NCBI GenBank assembly: GCA_024695465.1
Contig: JAILID010000051.1
Span: 1-38,621, forward strand
From: Lachnospiraceae bacterium
GTDB taxonomy: Bacteria > Bacillota > Clostridia > Lachnospirales > Lachnospiraceae
DNA: 38,621 bases
Direction of reading: 5' to 3'
Position numbers and translations under genes: made by a program
The notes under the pieces: model-generated
Seen by the model: the letters and a program-made list of their open reading frames with translations, nothing else
Told to the model about the DNA's origin: nothing
Databases searched by the model: none
Part shown: positions 16,026-24,780 of the stretch, in pieces
How the letters are laid out: every line of letters starts with the position of its first letter
Numbering within the stretch: the stretch's first letter is position 1

Positions 16026-16952
16026 TCATTTCCAATAATCTTTATTCATGGCCGCCGCCAGGATCAGCCTTTTGGGGAGAAGGCGGAAGGCCCGGCCCAA
16101 CTTAAAGCCGGCCAGCTTGGCCGCGCTCTGAACAAACAGCTCCGGCAGGAGCAGAATATGGCCCGACGCAAGGAGATAAGCAGCCGTCCCCTTTACAAGC
16201 CTGCCTCCCTCCCCCATGGAGGACAGGCCTCCAAAAACTTCGGGATGCAGGACCTGAGAAACGCCGTTGTCGAAATTCCGATGGAATTGCTGGAGCGCGG
16301 AATAATTGTGGGAGTGGATCACTCCGGCGCCGGATACATAGGCGATCTTCAGTCCGTCCCGAACCGCCCTCCCGGCAAAAATCATATCCTCATTGAAAAT
16401 GCAGGGCGCTGCAAAGCCCTTCCGCTCCATAAGAATCTTCCGGTCGTACATGGCGCAGACATTGGAGCAGAAGAAAGTCTTGACGCCAAGCTCCGGCAGA
16501 TCCGAAAGAGACTTCACGCGGCTTTCCGGCGGATAATTAAAGCGTCTCGTATAGCGCTCGATCGGACGGCAGTCCTTTGCGGGAAGCTGGCGGGCGTAGG
16601 CAGCCGCGACGCCCGGCTCCTCAAAGGAGGCCTGAAGCCTCTTAAGGAGCTTCCGGCCCGCCGGCATGGCGTCCTGGGTCATAAACAGCAGGTAATCGCC
16701 CGAAGCAAGCTCCGCCCCCATATTTCGGGTCGCAGCGTGATCAAAATCCTGTTTTTTTATGTGGAAGACTTCCGCCTCCGGAATTCCCTCCGCAAGCGCC
16801 GGATCCCAGAATTCCTCTTCCGTATTGATGATCAGGATCCTTCGGGGCTTAAGGGTCTGCGCCTTCAGCCTTTTAAGAAGCTCACCTGTCTCTTTTCCCG
16901 GATGATAGGTCGGAATCACCACGTCGACGGAGGGTATAGGCTTCTTACTCAT
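16026..16952 (-). CDS. GT2-family glycosyltransferase, rhamnosyltransferase-like
   Basis: A cytoplasmic, membrane-associated enzyme that transfers a sugar from a nucleotide donor to a polymer precursor. The 308 aa protein opens with the GT-A fold strand SVDVVIPTYHPGKE. It continues with QDFDHAATRNMGAELASGDYL, TQDAMP (the acidic metal motif in place of DxD) and FNEDMIFAGRA, as in rhamnosyltransferases of the RfbN type. The C-terminal ~60 residues are basic and amphipathic, probably for membrane contact. Its ATG overlaps the LCP stop as ATGA. It is the last gene of the unit with WbaP and LCP, directly before a terminator. Donor and linkage cannot be read from sequence; dTDP-rhamnose is a guess from the neighbours. 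Confidence 0.85.
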   Translation of the reverse strand: MSKKPIPSVDVVIPTYHPGKETGELLKRLKAQTLKPRRILIINTEEEFWDPALAEGIPEAEVFHIKKQDFDHAATRNMGAELASGDYLLFMTQDAMPAGRKLLKRLQASFEEPGVAAAYARQLPAKDCRPIERYTRRFNYPPESRVKSLSDLPELGVKTFFCSNVCAMYDRKILMERKGFAAPCIFNEDMIFAGRAVRDGLKIAYVSGAGVIHSHNYSALQQFHRNFDNGVSQVLHPEVFGGLSSMGEGGRLVKGTAAYLLASGHILLLPELFVQSAAKLAGFKLGRAFRLLPKRLILAAAMNKDYWK

Positions 16953-18106
16953 CGCACAATATCCGCCTCGCCGCCGCTGTTGGGAATCACAGAAGCCGCA
17001 GCTGCCTTCTCCCTGGATTCCTCGCCGTAGCCGCTCACGTATACGATCTCGTCGCTGTAGCCCTGAACCGTCTCCGAAACCTGATAGTCCTCATCGGCAA
17101 AGAGAAATTCATGAAGCTCCTGCACGTTGTCCTTGAGCGTTACCGGAACAACCACATCCTTGGCGCTGCCGACCCAGGTCCGCTCCAGGTGCTCAAACGG
17201 GAAGCCGGTCGTGAGAACGATCTGGTAATTAAACATATTGGCGGCCATCTTGATAATCTGGGCGCTGGAAAAAGATGTCTTTACATAGGGGAAGACGTCC
17301 TTGATAATATCCTGAACCGCGGAAAGTCCCCGGGCCCTGGCCTTATCCACGATTTTCTCGATTACCAGGCGCTGGCGGGCCGTCCTCTTGGGATCCGCCC
17401 CGGCCGTGTAGCGAATCCGGGCGTAGGAGACCGCCTGCACCCCGTTCAAATCATAATTGCGGGGTTCATCCGTCTCGCTCACCTCGATCGGTTCGTAATC
17501 CAGTCCGGTCGTCTGGGAGGTCTCCTTGCAGTAATTATTCAGGTGAATCACTTCCTGGGCCGTCATGTATACGGTGATTCCGCCCAGGTCGTCGATCAGC
17601 TTGGCCACCGCGGAAAAGTCTACCGTCACATACTGGGTGATATTCAGATCCAGGTTGGCGTTGACCATGGAGAGCAGCTGCCTGGCGCTTCCCCGGGCAT
17701 AGGCCTCGTTCGCCTTGTTGAATTTGTAATTCTCCGGATCAAAACAGAGATAGGTGTCCCGGTAAAGCGATACCAGCCGCACCTCCCAGTTATCGTTATT
17801 GATGCTCGCGATAATCATGACGTCGCTGTTCGAATAATCAAGATTGCCCTCCCGGGAATCCACGCCGATCAGCATGATGTTCTGATAGCCGGTCAGGCCT
17901 CCGTTCGTCGCCACGCCTTCGTTGATGACGACCTCGTCCGTCTTCGCGTTGGGATCGTTCTGGTCGCCCCCGCTTCCCAACTGCCGAAGTCCCTGGCTCA
18001 ACTGGGCATAGAGAAAAACGCCCATAATCAGAACAGCGAGAATCAGCAGCTCAATGATAAAGAGCACTATATTCCCTTTTTTCTTTGTTTTCTTTCTTTT
18101 TGTCAT
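16949..18106 (-). CDS. LytR-CpsA-Psr (LCP) family wall polymer ligase
   Basis: LCP enzymes move completed polymers from their undecaprenyl-phosphate carrier onto peptidoglycan on the outer face of the membrane. This 385 aa protein has a Lys-rich cytoplasmic start, one membrane helix (residues 12-32) and an LCP domain from about 75 to 300. Conserved parts include MLIGVDSRE, LVSLYRDTY with the key Arg, KFNKANEAYARG, DDLGGITV, and RIRYTAGADPKRTARQR with the lipid-phosphate-binding Arg residues. A C-terminal ~70 residue extension has no recognised domain. The ribosome site is GGAG, eight bases from the start. It lies 27 bases after the WbaP-type gene and overlaps the following glycosyltransferase. 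Its place here suggests it attaches the polymer made by this locus to the wall. Confidence 0.93.
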   Translation of the reverse strand: MTKRKKTKKKGNIVLFIIELLILAVLIMGVFLYAQLSQGLRQLGSGGDQNDPNAKTDEVVINEGVATNGGLTGYQNIMLIGVDSREGNLDYSNSDVMIIASINNDNWEVRLVSLYRDTYLCFDPENYKFNKANEAYARGSARQLLSMVNANLDLNITQYVTVDFSAVAKLIDDLGGITVYMTAQEVIHLNNYCKETSQTTGLDYEPIEVSETDEPRNYDLNGVQAVSYARIRYTAGADPKRTARQRLVIEKIVDKARARGLSAVQDIIKDVFPYVKTSFSSAQIIKMAANMFNYQIVLTTGFPFEHLERTWVGSAKDVVVPVTLKDNVQELHEFLFADEDYQVSETVQGYSDEIVYVSGYGEESREKAAAASVIPNSGGEADIVR

Positions 18107-18133
18107 TTCCGCTACTCCTTATTTCCGCCGGAT

Positions 18134-19543
18134 TCAATAAGCGTTCTTATTAACAAAGCCCCTGAATATGGTCAGGAACAATATCTTCACATCCAGTCCC
18201 AGCGTCCAGTTTTCAATATAATAGAGGTCGCAATCGATCCTCTTCCGTATGGAGGTGTCCCCCCTGAAGCCGTGCACCTGGGCCCAGCCGGTCATCCCCG
18301 GCCTTACCTGATGCTTGACCATATAACGCGGGATTTCTTCCTGAAACTTTTCGACAAAAAACGGCCTTTCCGGTCTCGGACCGACAAGGGACATTTCGCC
18401 TTTGAGCACATTGAAAAGCTGCGGAAGCTCATCGATACTGGTCTTCCGCATAAAACGCCCGACAGGCGTAACTCTGGGATCGTCCCGAACGGTCCAGGCT
18501 TTCTTCTCTTTGTTTTCCTCCTGCACGACCATGGAACGAAACTTATACATCATAAAGGGCCGGTTATGCAGCCCCACTCTTTCCTGCTTAAAAATAAGCG
18601 GTCCCGGAGAGGTCGCCTTGATAATGACCGAGAAAAGGATCATAACGGGCGAACCGATGATGATGCAGACAATGCTTCCCACAATATCGCAGGCCCTTTT
18701 TACCGCCGCGTTGAACGCGTTCGTCAGGGGCACGTAACGGATGTTAATGACCGGAAGCCCCAGTATATCTTCGGTATAGGGTCTCGTCGGGATGATATTA
18801 TTGTAATCGGGAATAAACTTCGTATGGACCCCGGATTTTTCGCATAACGAGACGATTTCCTCCAGACGGTAATACTCAGACAGGCCGAGGGTGATCGCGA
18901 TCTCATCCAGATGGTTTTCCGGAAGCATCGTCATCAGGTTGTCGATCCTTCCCAGGACCCGGACTCCCTTATACATCGTCCCGGCCTCAATCCGGTCATC
19001 CAGAATCCCCCGGATATGAAAGCCCCACTGCGGGTTGGCCATGACCCTGTCGATATATTCCTCCGCCGCGCGGCTGTAGCCGACAAGCAGGACTCTGCGC
19101 TGATTAAAGCCGCTCTTGCGCATCTGCTTTACGATCCCCCAGAGCATAAAACGCGCTCCGATATCAAGCAGGACGTTCAGCAGAAAGAAAGCGAAAATCA
19201 TACGCCTGGACCAATTGTCCTGATGGCTGATCTGCAGCACGGAAAGAAAGACCAGGAGCCCCACTCCATTCGCCTGGACAACAGAAGTCATCTCCAGTCT
19301 TCTGCCCTTGATCCTGTGATTGGTTCCGTAGAGATTGAAGGCTGAATAAAGGATCAAAAGCCCCGGAAGAATCACAAAAAGAGCCTTCATGTAGACCGAA
19401 AAAGGAACCGCCTCCACTGAAAATTCGAAAAGCAGCTTTGTCCTGAATCGGAGAAACCAGGCCAGCAGATAAGAAAGCGAACAGACAATCAAATCCATGA
19501 ATCCTGTAAGCCGGTTAAAAACCTTCTGATTTTCTTCAATCAT
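18134..19543 (-). CDS. Undecaprenyl-phosphate sugar-phosphate transferase, WbaP/WcaJ type
   Basis: Starts the lipid-linked polymer by moving a sugar-1-phosphate (glucose or galactose type) from a nucleotide sugar to undecaprenyl phosphate. The 469 aa protein has four N-terminal membrane helices and a CoA-binding-like domain around RRVLLVGYSRAAEEY. The C-terminal catalytic domain follows a membrane-inserting helix and has MYKFRSM, the TSIDELPQLFNVLKGEMSLVGPRPE signature with catalytic Asp-Glu, and RPGMTGWAQV. This is the full 'exopolysaccharide polyprenyl glycosylphosphotransferase' layout. It has its own promoter at 19580-19608 and a GAAGG ribosome site. It leads the unit with the LCP ligase and a GT2. 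The exact sugar cannot be told. Confidence 0.93.
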   Translation of the reverse strand: MIEENQKVFNRLTGFMDLIVCSLSYLLAWFLRFRTKLLFEFSVEAVPFSVYMKALFVILPGLLILYSAFNLYGTNHRIKGRRLEMTSVVQANGVGLLVFLSVLQISHQDNWSRRMIFAFFLLNVLLDIGARFMLWGIVKQMRKSGFNQRRVLLVGYSRAAEEYIDRVMANPQWGFHIRGILDDRIEAGTMYKGVRVLGRIDNLMTMLPENHLDEIAITLGLSEYYRLEEIVSLCEKSGVHTKFIPDYNNIIPTRPYTEDILGLPVINIRYVPLTNAFNAAVKRACDIVGSIVCIIIGSPVMILFSVIIKATSPGPLIFKQERVGLHNRPFMMYKFRSMVVQEENKEKKAWTVRDDPRVTPVGRFMRKTSIDELPQLFNVLKGEMSLVGPRPERPFFVEKFQEEIPRYMVKHQVRPGMTGWAQVHGFRGDTSIRKRIDCDLYYIENWTLGLDVKILFLTIFRGFVNKNAY

Positions 19544-19579
19544 CTCGATACCCTTCCAGCTTTCAGAAGAACTTCCAAA

Positions 19580-19608
19580 ATGATACTATAAACCTCAACT
19601 CTTTGCAA
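19580..19608 (-). promoter_or_regulatory. Sigma-A promoter of the WbaP-LCP-GT2 unit
   Basis: Reading leftwards, TTGCAA (19603-19608) and TATCAT (19580-19585) are 17 bases apart, about 37 bases before the start at 19543. It separates initiation and ligation genes from the large upstream operon. Confidence 0.75.
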
Positions 19609-19611
19609 GGT

Positions 19612-19650
19612 AAAAACAAAAAAGCCTCTTAAAAAATCAAAAGCCACAGG
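19612..19650 (-). terminator. Probable weak terminator of the large polysaccharide operon
   Basis: After the stop at 19653 the minus strand reads an imperfect stem built from GCC/GGC and CTT/AAG segments, then TTTTTTG and TTTTT. The T runs are convincing but the stem is short and interrupted, so some read-through into the next unit is likely. Confidence 0.4.
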
Positions 19651-19652
19651 CC

Positions 19653-20624
19653 TCAGCCAAGAAGCCTTCGGAGACAATTGACCCAGAGCTCACACTGAAT
19701 ACGGAAATACGAGGGGAAGCGTTCCGGCCGGTAAACGAGCTTTTTCCCCTCTTTCTTTCCCTTCCGGCACATGCCGATCCCGTTTATCAGCCCCTTCAGA
19801 TATTCCCTGCCGAAGCCCCTCCGGGCAAAGAAAAGCGCTTTTACGCTGAAACCGAAAACAAGCAGCGGGAAATTAAGCAGGATCTGTCCCGCAGGCATAT
19901 TCTTGTAGACGAGATAGATGCTGTTCCGGGAAGTATTCAGGACCTTGAAGAGATTATACACCGATCCGCTCGTCGCGCTCCCGACGTGGAGAACCCTGGC
20001 CCGGGGGGCGAAAACGTTGCTGTAGCCGTGGATTCTGGCCCGCCAGCCGATATCGGTATCCTCAAGATAGGCAAAATGGTTCTCGTCAAAGAGCCCGATC
20101 TCCTTTAAGATCCTCATGCTGTAAATCGCGGCGCCCGCACAGGCAGAGAAGATCTCCCGGGCCTTTCCATATCGTTTCTCCGGCTTTCCCTTCCCCCGGG
20201 CAAAGGCCCAGCCGAAAGCGCAGTAGAAATCACCCACGTCATCCGCAAGGCTTTTGTCGTCCATTTTAAGCATCTTGGCCTGGGCGGAAAAAATGTTTTC
20301 ATTTTTTGATATGGCCCGAACAAGCTCCCCTGTAAAATCCGGCTCGACGCGGGTATCGTTATTGAGCAGGATCACATAATCCATTCCTTCTGAAGCACGG
20401 ATGCCCTCGTTGACGGCTCCGCAGAAGCCCGTATTTTCCGAAAAGCGGCGCAGCTCCACTTCCGGGAACTCGCTCGCGATAGCCTCGGCGCTCCCGTCTG
20501 CGGAGCCGTTATCGATCACGATGATCTTATCCGGCTTTCGCTTCTGCCTCCTCAGGGCCTCAAGACAATCCCGGTAATAATGGATTCCGTTATAGTTTGG
20601 TATCACCACCGATACGGCTGCCAT
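19653..20624 (-). CDS. GT2-family glycosyltransferase, WbbL/rhamnosyltransferase-like
   Basis: A 323 aa single-domain GT-A glycosyltransferase. It shows VSVVIPNYNG at the N-terminus, VIDNGSADGS, RFSENTGFCGAVNEGI, the metal-binding LLNNDT, SACAGAAIYSMRIL and the acceptor-side EDTDIGWRARIHGY, as in WbbL-type rhamnosyltransferases. A hydrophobic stretch near residue 255 and a basic C-terminus suggest membrane contact. The ribosome site is GGAGG. It lies 10 bases after the tandem GT2 gene and is the last gene of the long operon. Likely job: early or side-chain sugar transfer on the lipid-linked chain. Sugar not determinable. Confidence 0.88.
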   Translation of the reverse strand: MAAVSVVIPNYNGIHYYRDCLEALRRQKRKPDKIIVIDNGSADGSAEAIASEFPEVELRRFSENTGFCGAVNEGIRASEGMDYVILLNNDTRVEPDFTGELVRAISKNENIFSAQAKMLKMDDKSLADDVGDFYCAFGWAFARGKGKPEKRYGKAREIFSACAGAAIYSMRILKEIGLFDENHFAYLEDTDIGWRARIHGYSNVFAPRARVLHVGSATSGSVYNLFKVLNTSRNSIYLVYKNMPAGQILLNFPLLVFGFSVKALFFARRGFGREYLKGLINGIGMCRKGKKEGKKLVYRPERFPSYFRIQCELWVNCLRRLLG

Positions 20625-20634
20625 GTCGCCTCCT

Positions 20635-22428
20635 TCACGCCTTCAGGGAATAGTTCCATTTTTTCAGAGAAAGATTCCTGTTGTAATTGGGATCCCCGTT
20701 CTTTAAAATATCGATCCAGTTTGTCCGCATATATTCGATTTCGTTTTGGAAGCGGCGTTTCTTCTCCGGCGAATCCTCCGGACCCCGGGTCCTGGACTCA
20801 TCGTGATAGGCTTCGACATAGGGGTCATAGACGATCCGAAGACCTGTTCCCCGCGCGGCTTTCAGGCAGAAATCCACATCGTTAAAGGCGACCGCCAGCT
20901 CCTCGCTGAATCCGGAGACATCAAAAAAGGTCTTCTTCTTAACCATCATAAGGGCCGCCGTCACAGCGGAAAGATCCTGGATAACAGCCGCCTTGTGCAT
21001 GTAACCGCTCCGTCCCCGGGGCAGATCGACGAACATCGCCCCCGCGACTCCTCCGATCCCGATGACGATCCCGGCGTGCTGGATCGTATTGTTCGGATAA
21101 TAAAGGCGGGCTCCTACGACGCCGACATCTTCCCTCTGGCACATTCCGAGCATCTCCGAAAGCCATTCCGAGGAGACCGAAACCCGGACGTCATTGTTCA
21201 TGAATACCAGATAATCTCCCTTTGCGTGCCTGGCTCCGAAATTGTTGATCGCGGAATAGTTAAAAGGCTTTTTCCAGCGGAGAAAGCGGATCTTCGGATC
21301 TTCCTTGAGCTCGCGGTAAAGGTCAAAGGTCGCCTTTTCCCTGCTCCCGTTTTCGATGATGATGACTTCATAGTGCCGGTAACCGGTGCGGTCCAGAGCT
21401 TCCACGCATTTTTTCAGCATGGGGGCCTGGTCCCTGTTGGGAATAATAATCGACACCAGCGGCTTTCCGATCACCGGATAGCGGACCCGGTAAAAGCCGT
21501 AATCGGGAAGAAGCTCTACTTTTCCCTGGGTATTGCTTCTTTTCAGATTCCCCTCGATGGCCCTTTTCCCGGCCTCATAGGCGTATTGCTTGGCCATCGG
21601 GTTGTCCGCAGTTGAAGCCTCATGGGTCCGCCAGTGATAGAGCACTTCCGGAATGTGAACGATTTTTCCGGCCTTTTCACTCATTCGGAAAATGAAATCA
21701 TAGTCCTGGGCCCCGTTCATGGACGGATCAAAAGGATCCGGGCCGGCCAGGCTCCTCCTGACCGCAAGGAAATGCGTTATATAATTGTTGGACCGCAGGA
21801 GATCAAGGTTGAAATCAGGTTTGAAATGAGGCTGGAAGTGCTCTTTATTTTTCCCCCGGATCTTATCCTCATCGGAATAGATCATGTCGGCGCCCCCAAC
21901 AGCTGCCTCCGCGAAAAGATACAGCGCATTCGGCGCGATCAGGTCGTCATGGTCCAAAAAGGCAAGGTAGTCCCCCTTCGCCATCGAAACCGCCGCGTTC
22001 GTGTTGCCCGCGATACCGGCGTTGATGGCAAGCTTCTGGTAGCGGATCCTCGGCTCCTTTTCCGCACAGGCTTTTATCACCTCTTCCGCAGACCTTTTTC
22101 CTTCCGGCCAGGGCTTGTCAGAAGCGTCGGCAATAAGAAGCTCCCAGCGGCCGTAGGTTTGAGCGAGCACCGATTCGACCATCTCCGCAAGGTACTCTTC
22201 CTCCGTCATGTAGACCGGAACCACCAGAGAAAACACGGGGCCTGAAAGAGCGGCCTTTCGCTGCCTCAAAAGCTCAGATTCCGAAGCCTTATGCGCTTCA
22301 AACCAGGAATTATAGGGGATATCCTCCGGTTCCAGCCGGTCCAGAAGATGATTCATGAATTCCTTCGGGCCGAAATGCATAAAGTAGAGAGCCGCTTTTT
22401 TAATTTTATAAGGCGTAATCATCTGCAT
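20635..22428 (-). CDS. Tandem-domain GT2 glycosyltransferase (597 aa)
   Basis: Two GT2 domains in one chain. The first (about 65-300) has FSLVVPVYMTEEEY, GNTNAAV and FLDHDD (metal motif at 159-162). The second (about 323-575) has VSIIIPNRDQ, PFNYSAINNFGARHAKGDYL, MNNDV (411-414) and AFNDVDFC. This two-catalytic-site layout is typical of rhamnan/O-antigen polymerising transferases that add alternating linkages. The N-terminal ~60 residues lack the extra beta module of the two larger paralogues at 25708 and 28127. Both domains keep their metal motifs, so both may be active. The ribosome site GAGGTG overlaps the YfhO stop region, with a three-base gap. Donor probably dTDP-rhamnose, inferred from rfbD in the operon. 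Confidence 0.88.
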   Translation of the reverse strand: MQMITPYKIKKAALYFMHFGPKEFMNHLLDRLEPEDIPYNSWFEAHKASESELLRQRKAALSGPVFSLVVPVYMTEEEYLAEMVESVLAQTYGRWELLIADASDKPWPEGKRSAEEVIKACAEKEPRIRYQKLAINAGIAGNTNAAVSMAKGDYLAFLDHDDLIAPNALYLFAEAAVGGADMIYSDEDKIRGKNKEHFQPHFKPDFNLDLLRSNNYITHFLAVRRSLAGPDPFDPSMNGAQDYDFIFRMSEKAGKIVHIPEVLYHWRTHEASTADNPMAKQYAYEAGKRAIEGNLKRSNTQGKVELLPDYGFYRVRYPVIGKPLVSIIIPNRDQAPMLKKCVEALDRTGYRHYEVIIIENGSREKATFDLYRELKEDPKIRFLRWKKPFNYSAINNFGARHAKGDYLVFMNNDVRVSVSSEWLSEMLGMCQREDVGVVGARLYYPNNTIQHAGIVIGIGGVAGAMFVDLPRGRSGYMHKAAVIQDLSAVTAALMMVKKKTFFDVSGFSEELAVAFNDVDFCLKAARGTGLRIVYDPYVEAYHDESRTRGPEDSPEKKRRFQNEIEYMRTNWIDILKNGDPNYNRNLSLKKWNYSLKA

Positions 22429-22431
22429 AGT

Positions 22432-24780
22432 TCACCTCTTCCATAGGGCAAGCAGATAGGAAAGCGCTTCCATCTCTCCCCTCTTTCGGTCGATCACGGC
22501 GTAGAACGCGAAGAAAGCTGCGGAAAGGAAGCTCAAAAGAAGCCCCTTTAAAAGGCCCGGGACCAGATACTTCATTTCAAAGGTATGCGCTCCCTGCGGA
22601 ACCTCGACGGCCGTAAAGCCCTCGTTGCCCTTCAGCTTCTCCGCCTTTTTGCCGTCTATATAGACCGACCAGCCCTGCTCGTAGGGTATGGCGATAAAGA
22701 GAAGTCCGTCCTCCGCCGCCGAAACCGTCCCGGAAACCCGGTCGTCCCTCCCGTCGTCAACAATCGAAACCCCGGATTCCCGATCCCTTTCTTCAAATTG
22801 AAAGACCGCCTGCCTTGTCCGACCGTCCGGTTCAACCGTGATGGAATCCTGAACATCCTTAAGCGCATAGAAGGAAGCAATGTTTTCCACCTCTTCGCTT
22901 TGGTAGATCGTAACCTCGCCGCACTGGGCCGCGGCCTTCATGCCCTCGATCCCGGCGTCCGGCGTCCGGGCCAGCACATATTTGACCCCCACAAGATCCG
23001 ACTGGGAGCGGTTCGCGATCCCCAGCGTATAGACATAATGATTCACATCCGCATAGATGAGATCAGGCCAGTAGTCCCGGACATAGTACTGGATAAACGC
23101 GTTCTGGGTAGAATTATAGGTGCTGACCGGGTGGTAATTCATCGCCATGCTGTCCATGGCGACGGTAGCTCCGTAAGTCTTTTCGATCCGGTAGTACTGA
23201 TCGTCATTTTCCCGGATCCAGGAAAGCGCCTCCCGGGTCTCCGCGTCCGCCAGCTCGCTTACGTAGCGTCCGCCCTTGTCAAGATTATTCCTTTCAAGGA
23301 CGCAGCTTAAGCTGTCCGTCATGCAGTTAAGGAAAAGAAGAAGAATGAGTCCCTGATAGATCAGTTTCCGATATTTCTTCATTTCCCTCCTTCCGAAAAG
23401 GAAAAGGAGGATCCCCATTCCCCATCCCCCGGCCAGATGCGCCGCAAAGACATAGCGGGGATGGACAATCGGTCCCGGAAGGATAGACACGATGTAAAAG
23501 CGGGACAGGATCAGAAGTCCTATAAGGATCCCGGCGATACTCGCCCGCCGCCTCTCAAAAATCTCATCCAGCGCATAGGCCGCGATGAGCGAAAAACCCG
23601 GAAGATAGAGGAAGAAATACCTGGAGAAAGGCCCCACGAATCCATTCATCACAGTCCCGGCCGCCGGAGTCAGAACTGAAAGCAGGGCCGTAAGGAGCAG
23701 AAGGATAAGGCAGATCTTCTGTTTCAGGTTGAACCTCTTCATCTTCGGAAGAAAGATCACAAACTGGATGGCAAGCAGGATAAACAGCGTCGAGAAAAAG
23801 AGATTCGGATCCTCATAGAAATTCCGAAAACCTTCAAATTGCGTTATTCCCCGGATTGTCGATGAGAAGAGCCGGTAAATGAGCGACTGATAATAACCTT
23901 TCGGATAGGTGAAGCCAAAGAGCCTCTCCCATAAGCTCTCGCTGCTCTGCAGCCTGGAGGAAACACTCAGGATCGCCGCGACTGCCGGAAGCAAGGTGAA
24001 CATGGAAAGGCCCACTCCCAGAGCCATAGGCCAGGCAAGCGAAAAGACGTCTCCGATATAGCCGGGAAGCCCCTTAAGCTTCCTGAAAAAAAACCGTACG
24101 CATACATAAAGGCCGCAAAAAAGCAGGATCATGTACGCGATATACATGCTGCTCATGACGGTAACGGCCGTCATGAGCGCCAGGGCTTTCCATCGCCGCT
24201 TATCCCGTATGACGCGTTCGATCATCAGCATCTCCAGCACGAGGAGGGTCGGAACCACGGCAAACTGATAGTGCTGTCCCCAGACCATCATGAAGCCGGA
24301 GAAAGCGTACATGTAGGAGGAAAGCAGCTTGGACTTCTCCCGCAGCGCAAAGACGGAGAGATAAAAGTAACAGGATATCCCCGCGGCAAATATCTCCAGA
24401 ATGTAAATATAGACGATCAGGTAAGGAATATTTTTTTCCCCGACCAGAAAGCCGAGAAAGTAAAGGATCATCAAGGCCGGGTTGGTCATGTTGAGCATAT
24501 TCATGTTGACGCCGAAGCCGTTGTTTGAATCCCAAAGAGTAAAATCGCCCTCTCTGAGCTTCTTGACGATCGTCATGTAATGGGGCAGGTACTGCTCGGC
24601 TGTATCCGACCCGATATCAAGGAAGACAAAAAGCTTCTTCCCGAACAGATATTGGAAGAATACGATGAAACAGGCTGCCCCGATCAGGATGGCGAGATGG
24701 ACGAGCGTCCGTCTGCTTATGCGGGCGATCCTTTCCGGGGGCCTGTTTCCCCTCTTCTTATTTTCAGGCATTCTTTTCAT
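22432..24780 (-). CDS. YfhO-family multi-spanning membrane protein
   Basis: A 782 aa protein with a dozen or more hydrophobic helices after a basic start, in the YfhO family (GT-C-like). Bacillus YfhO is linked to glycosylation of lipoteichoic acid, where such proteins use a lipid-linked sugar on the outer face. The family loop QYLPHYMTIVKKLREGDFTLWDSNNGFG lies in the first extracytoplasmic segment. The C-terminal soluble part has the conserved PYEQGWSVYIDGKKAEK and QGAHTFEMKYLVPG, followed by a last membrane helix. It overlaps rfbD by 17 bases and nearly abuts the tandem GT2. Two Met codons compete for the start and neither has a strong ribosome site. Likely role: a sugar or lipid-linked modification of the polymer outside the cell; substrate unknown. 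Confidence 0.87.
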   Translation of the reverse strand: MKRMPENKKRGNRPPERIARISRRTLVHLAILIGAACFIVFFQYLFGKKLFVFLDIGSDTAEQYLPHYMTIVKKLREGDFTLWDSNNGFGVNMNMLNMTNPALMILYFLGFLVGEKNIPYLIVYIYILEIFAAGISCYFYLSVFALREKSKLLSSYMYAFSGFMMVWGQHYQFAVVPTLLVLEMLMIERVIRDKRRWKALALMTAVTVMSSMYIAYMILLFCGLYVCVRFFFRKLKGLPGYIGDVFSLAWPMALGVGLSMFTLLPAVAAILSVSSRLQSSESLWERLFGFTYPKGYYQSLIYRLFSSTIRGITQFEGFRNFYEDPNLFFSTLFILLAIQFVIFLPKMKRFNLKQKICLILLLLTALLSVLTPAAGTVMNGFVGPFSRYFFLYLPGFSLIAAYALDEIFERRRASIAGILIGLLILSRFYIVSILPGPIVHPRYVFAAHLAGGWGMGILLFLFGRREMKKYRKLIYQGLILLLFLNCMTDSLSCVLERNNLDKGGRYVSELADAETREALSWIRENDDQYYRIEKTYGATVAMDSMAMNYHPVSTYNSTQNAFIQYYVRDYWPDLIYADVNHYVYTLGIANRSQSDLVGVKYVLARTPDAGIEGMKAAAQCGEVTIYQSEEVENIASFYALKDVQDSITVEPDGRTRQAVFQFEERDRESGVSIVDDGRDDRVSGTVSAAEDGLLFIAIPYEQGWSVYIDGKKAEKLKGNEGFTAVEVPQGAHTFEMKYLVPGLLKGLLLSFLSAAFFAFYAVIDRKRGEMEALSYLLALWKR

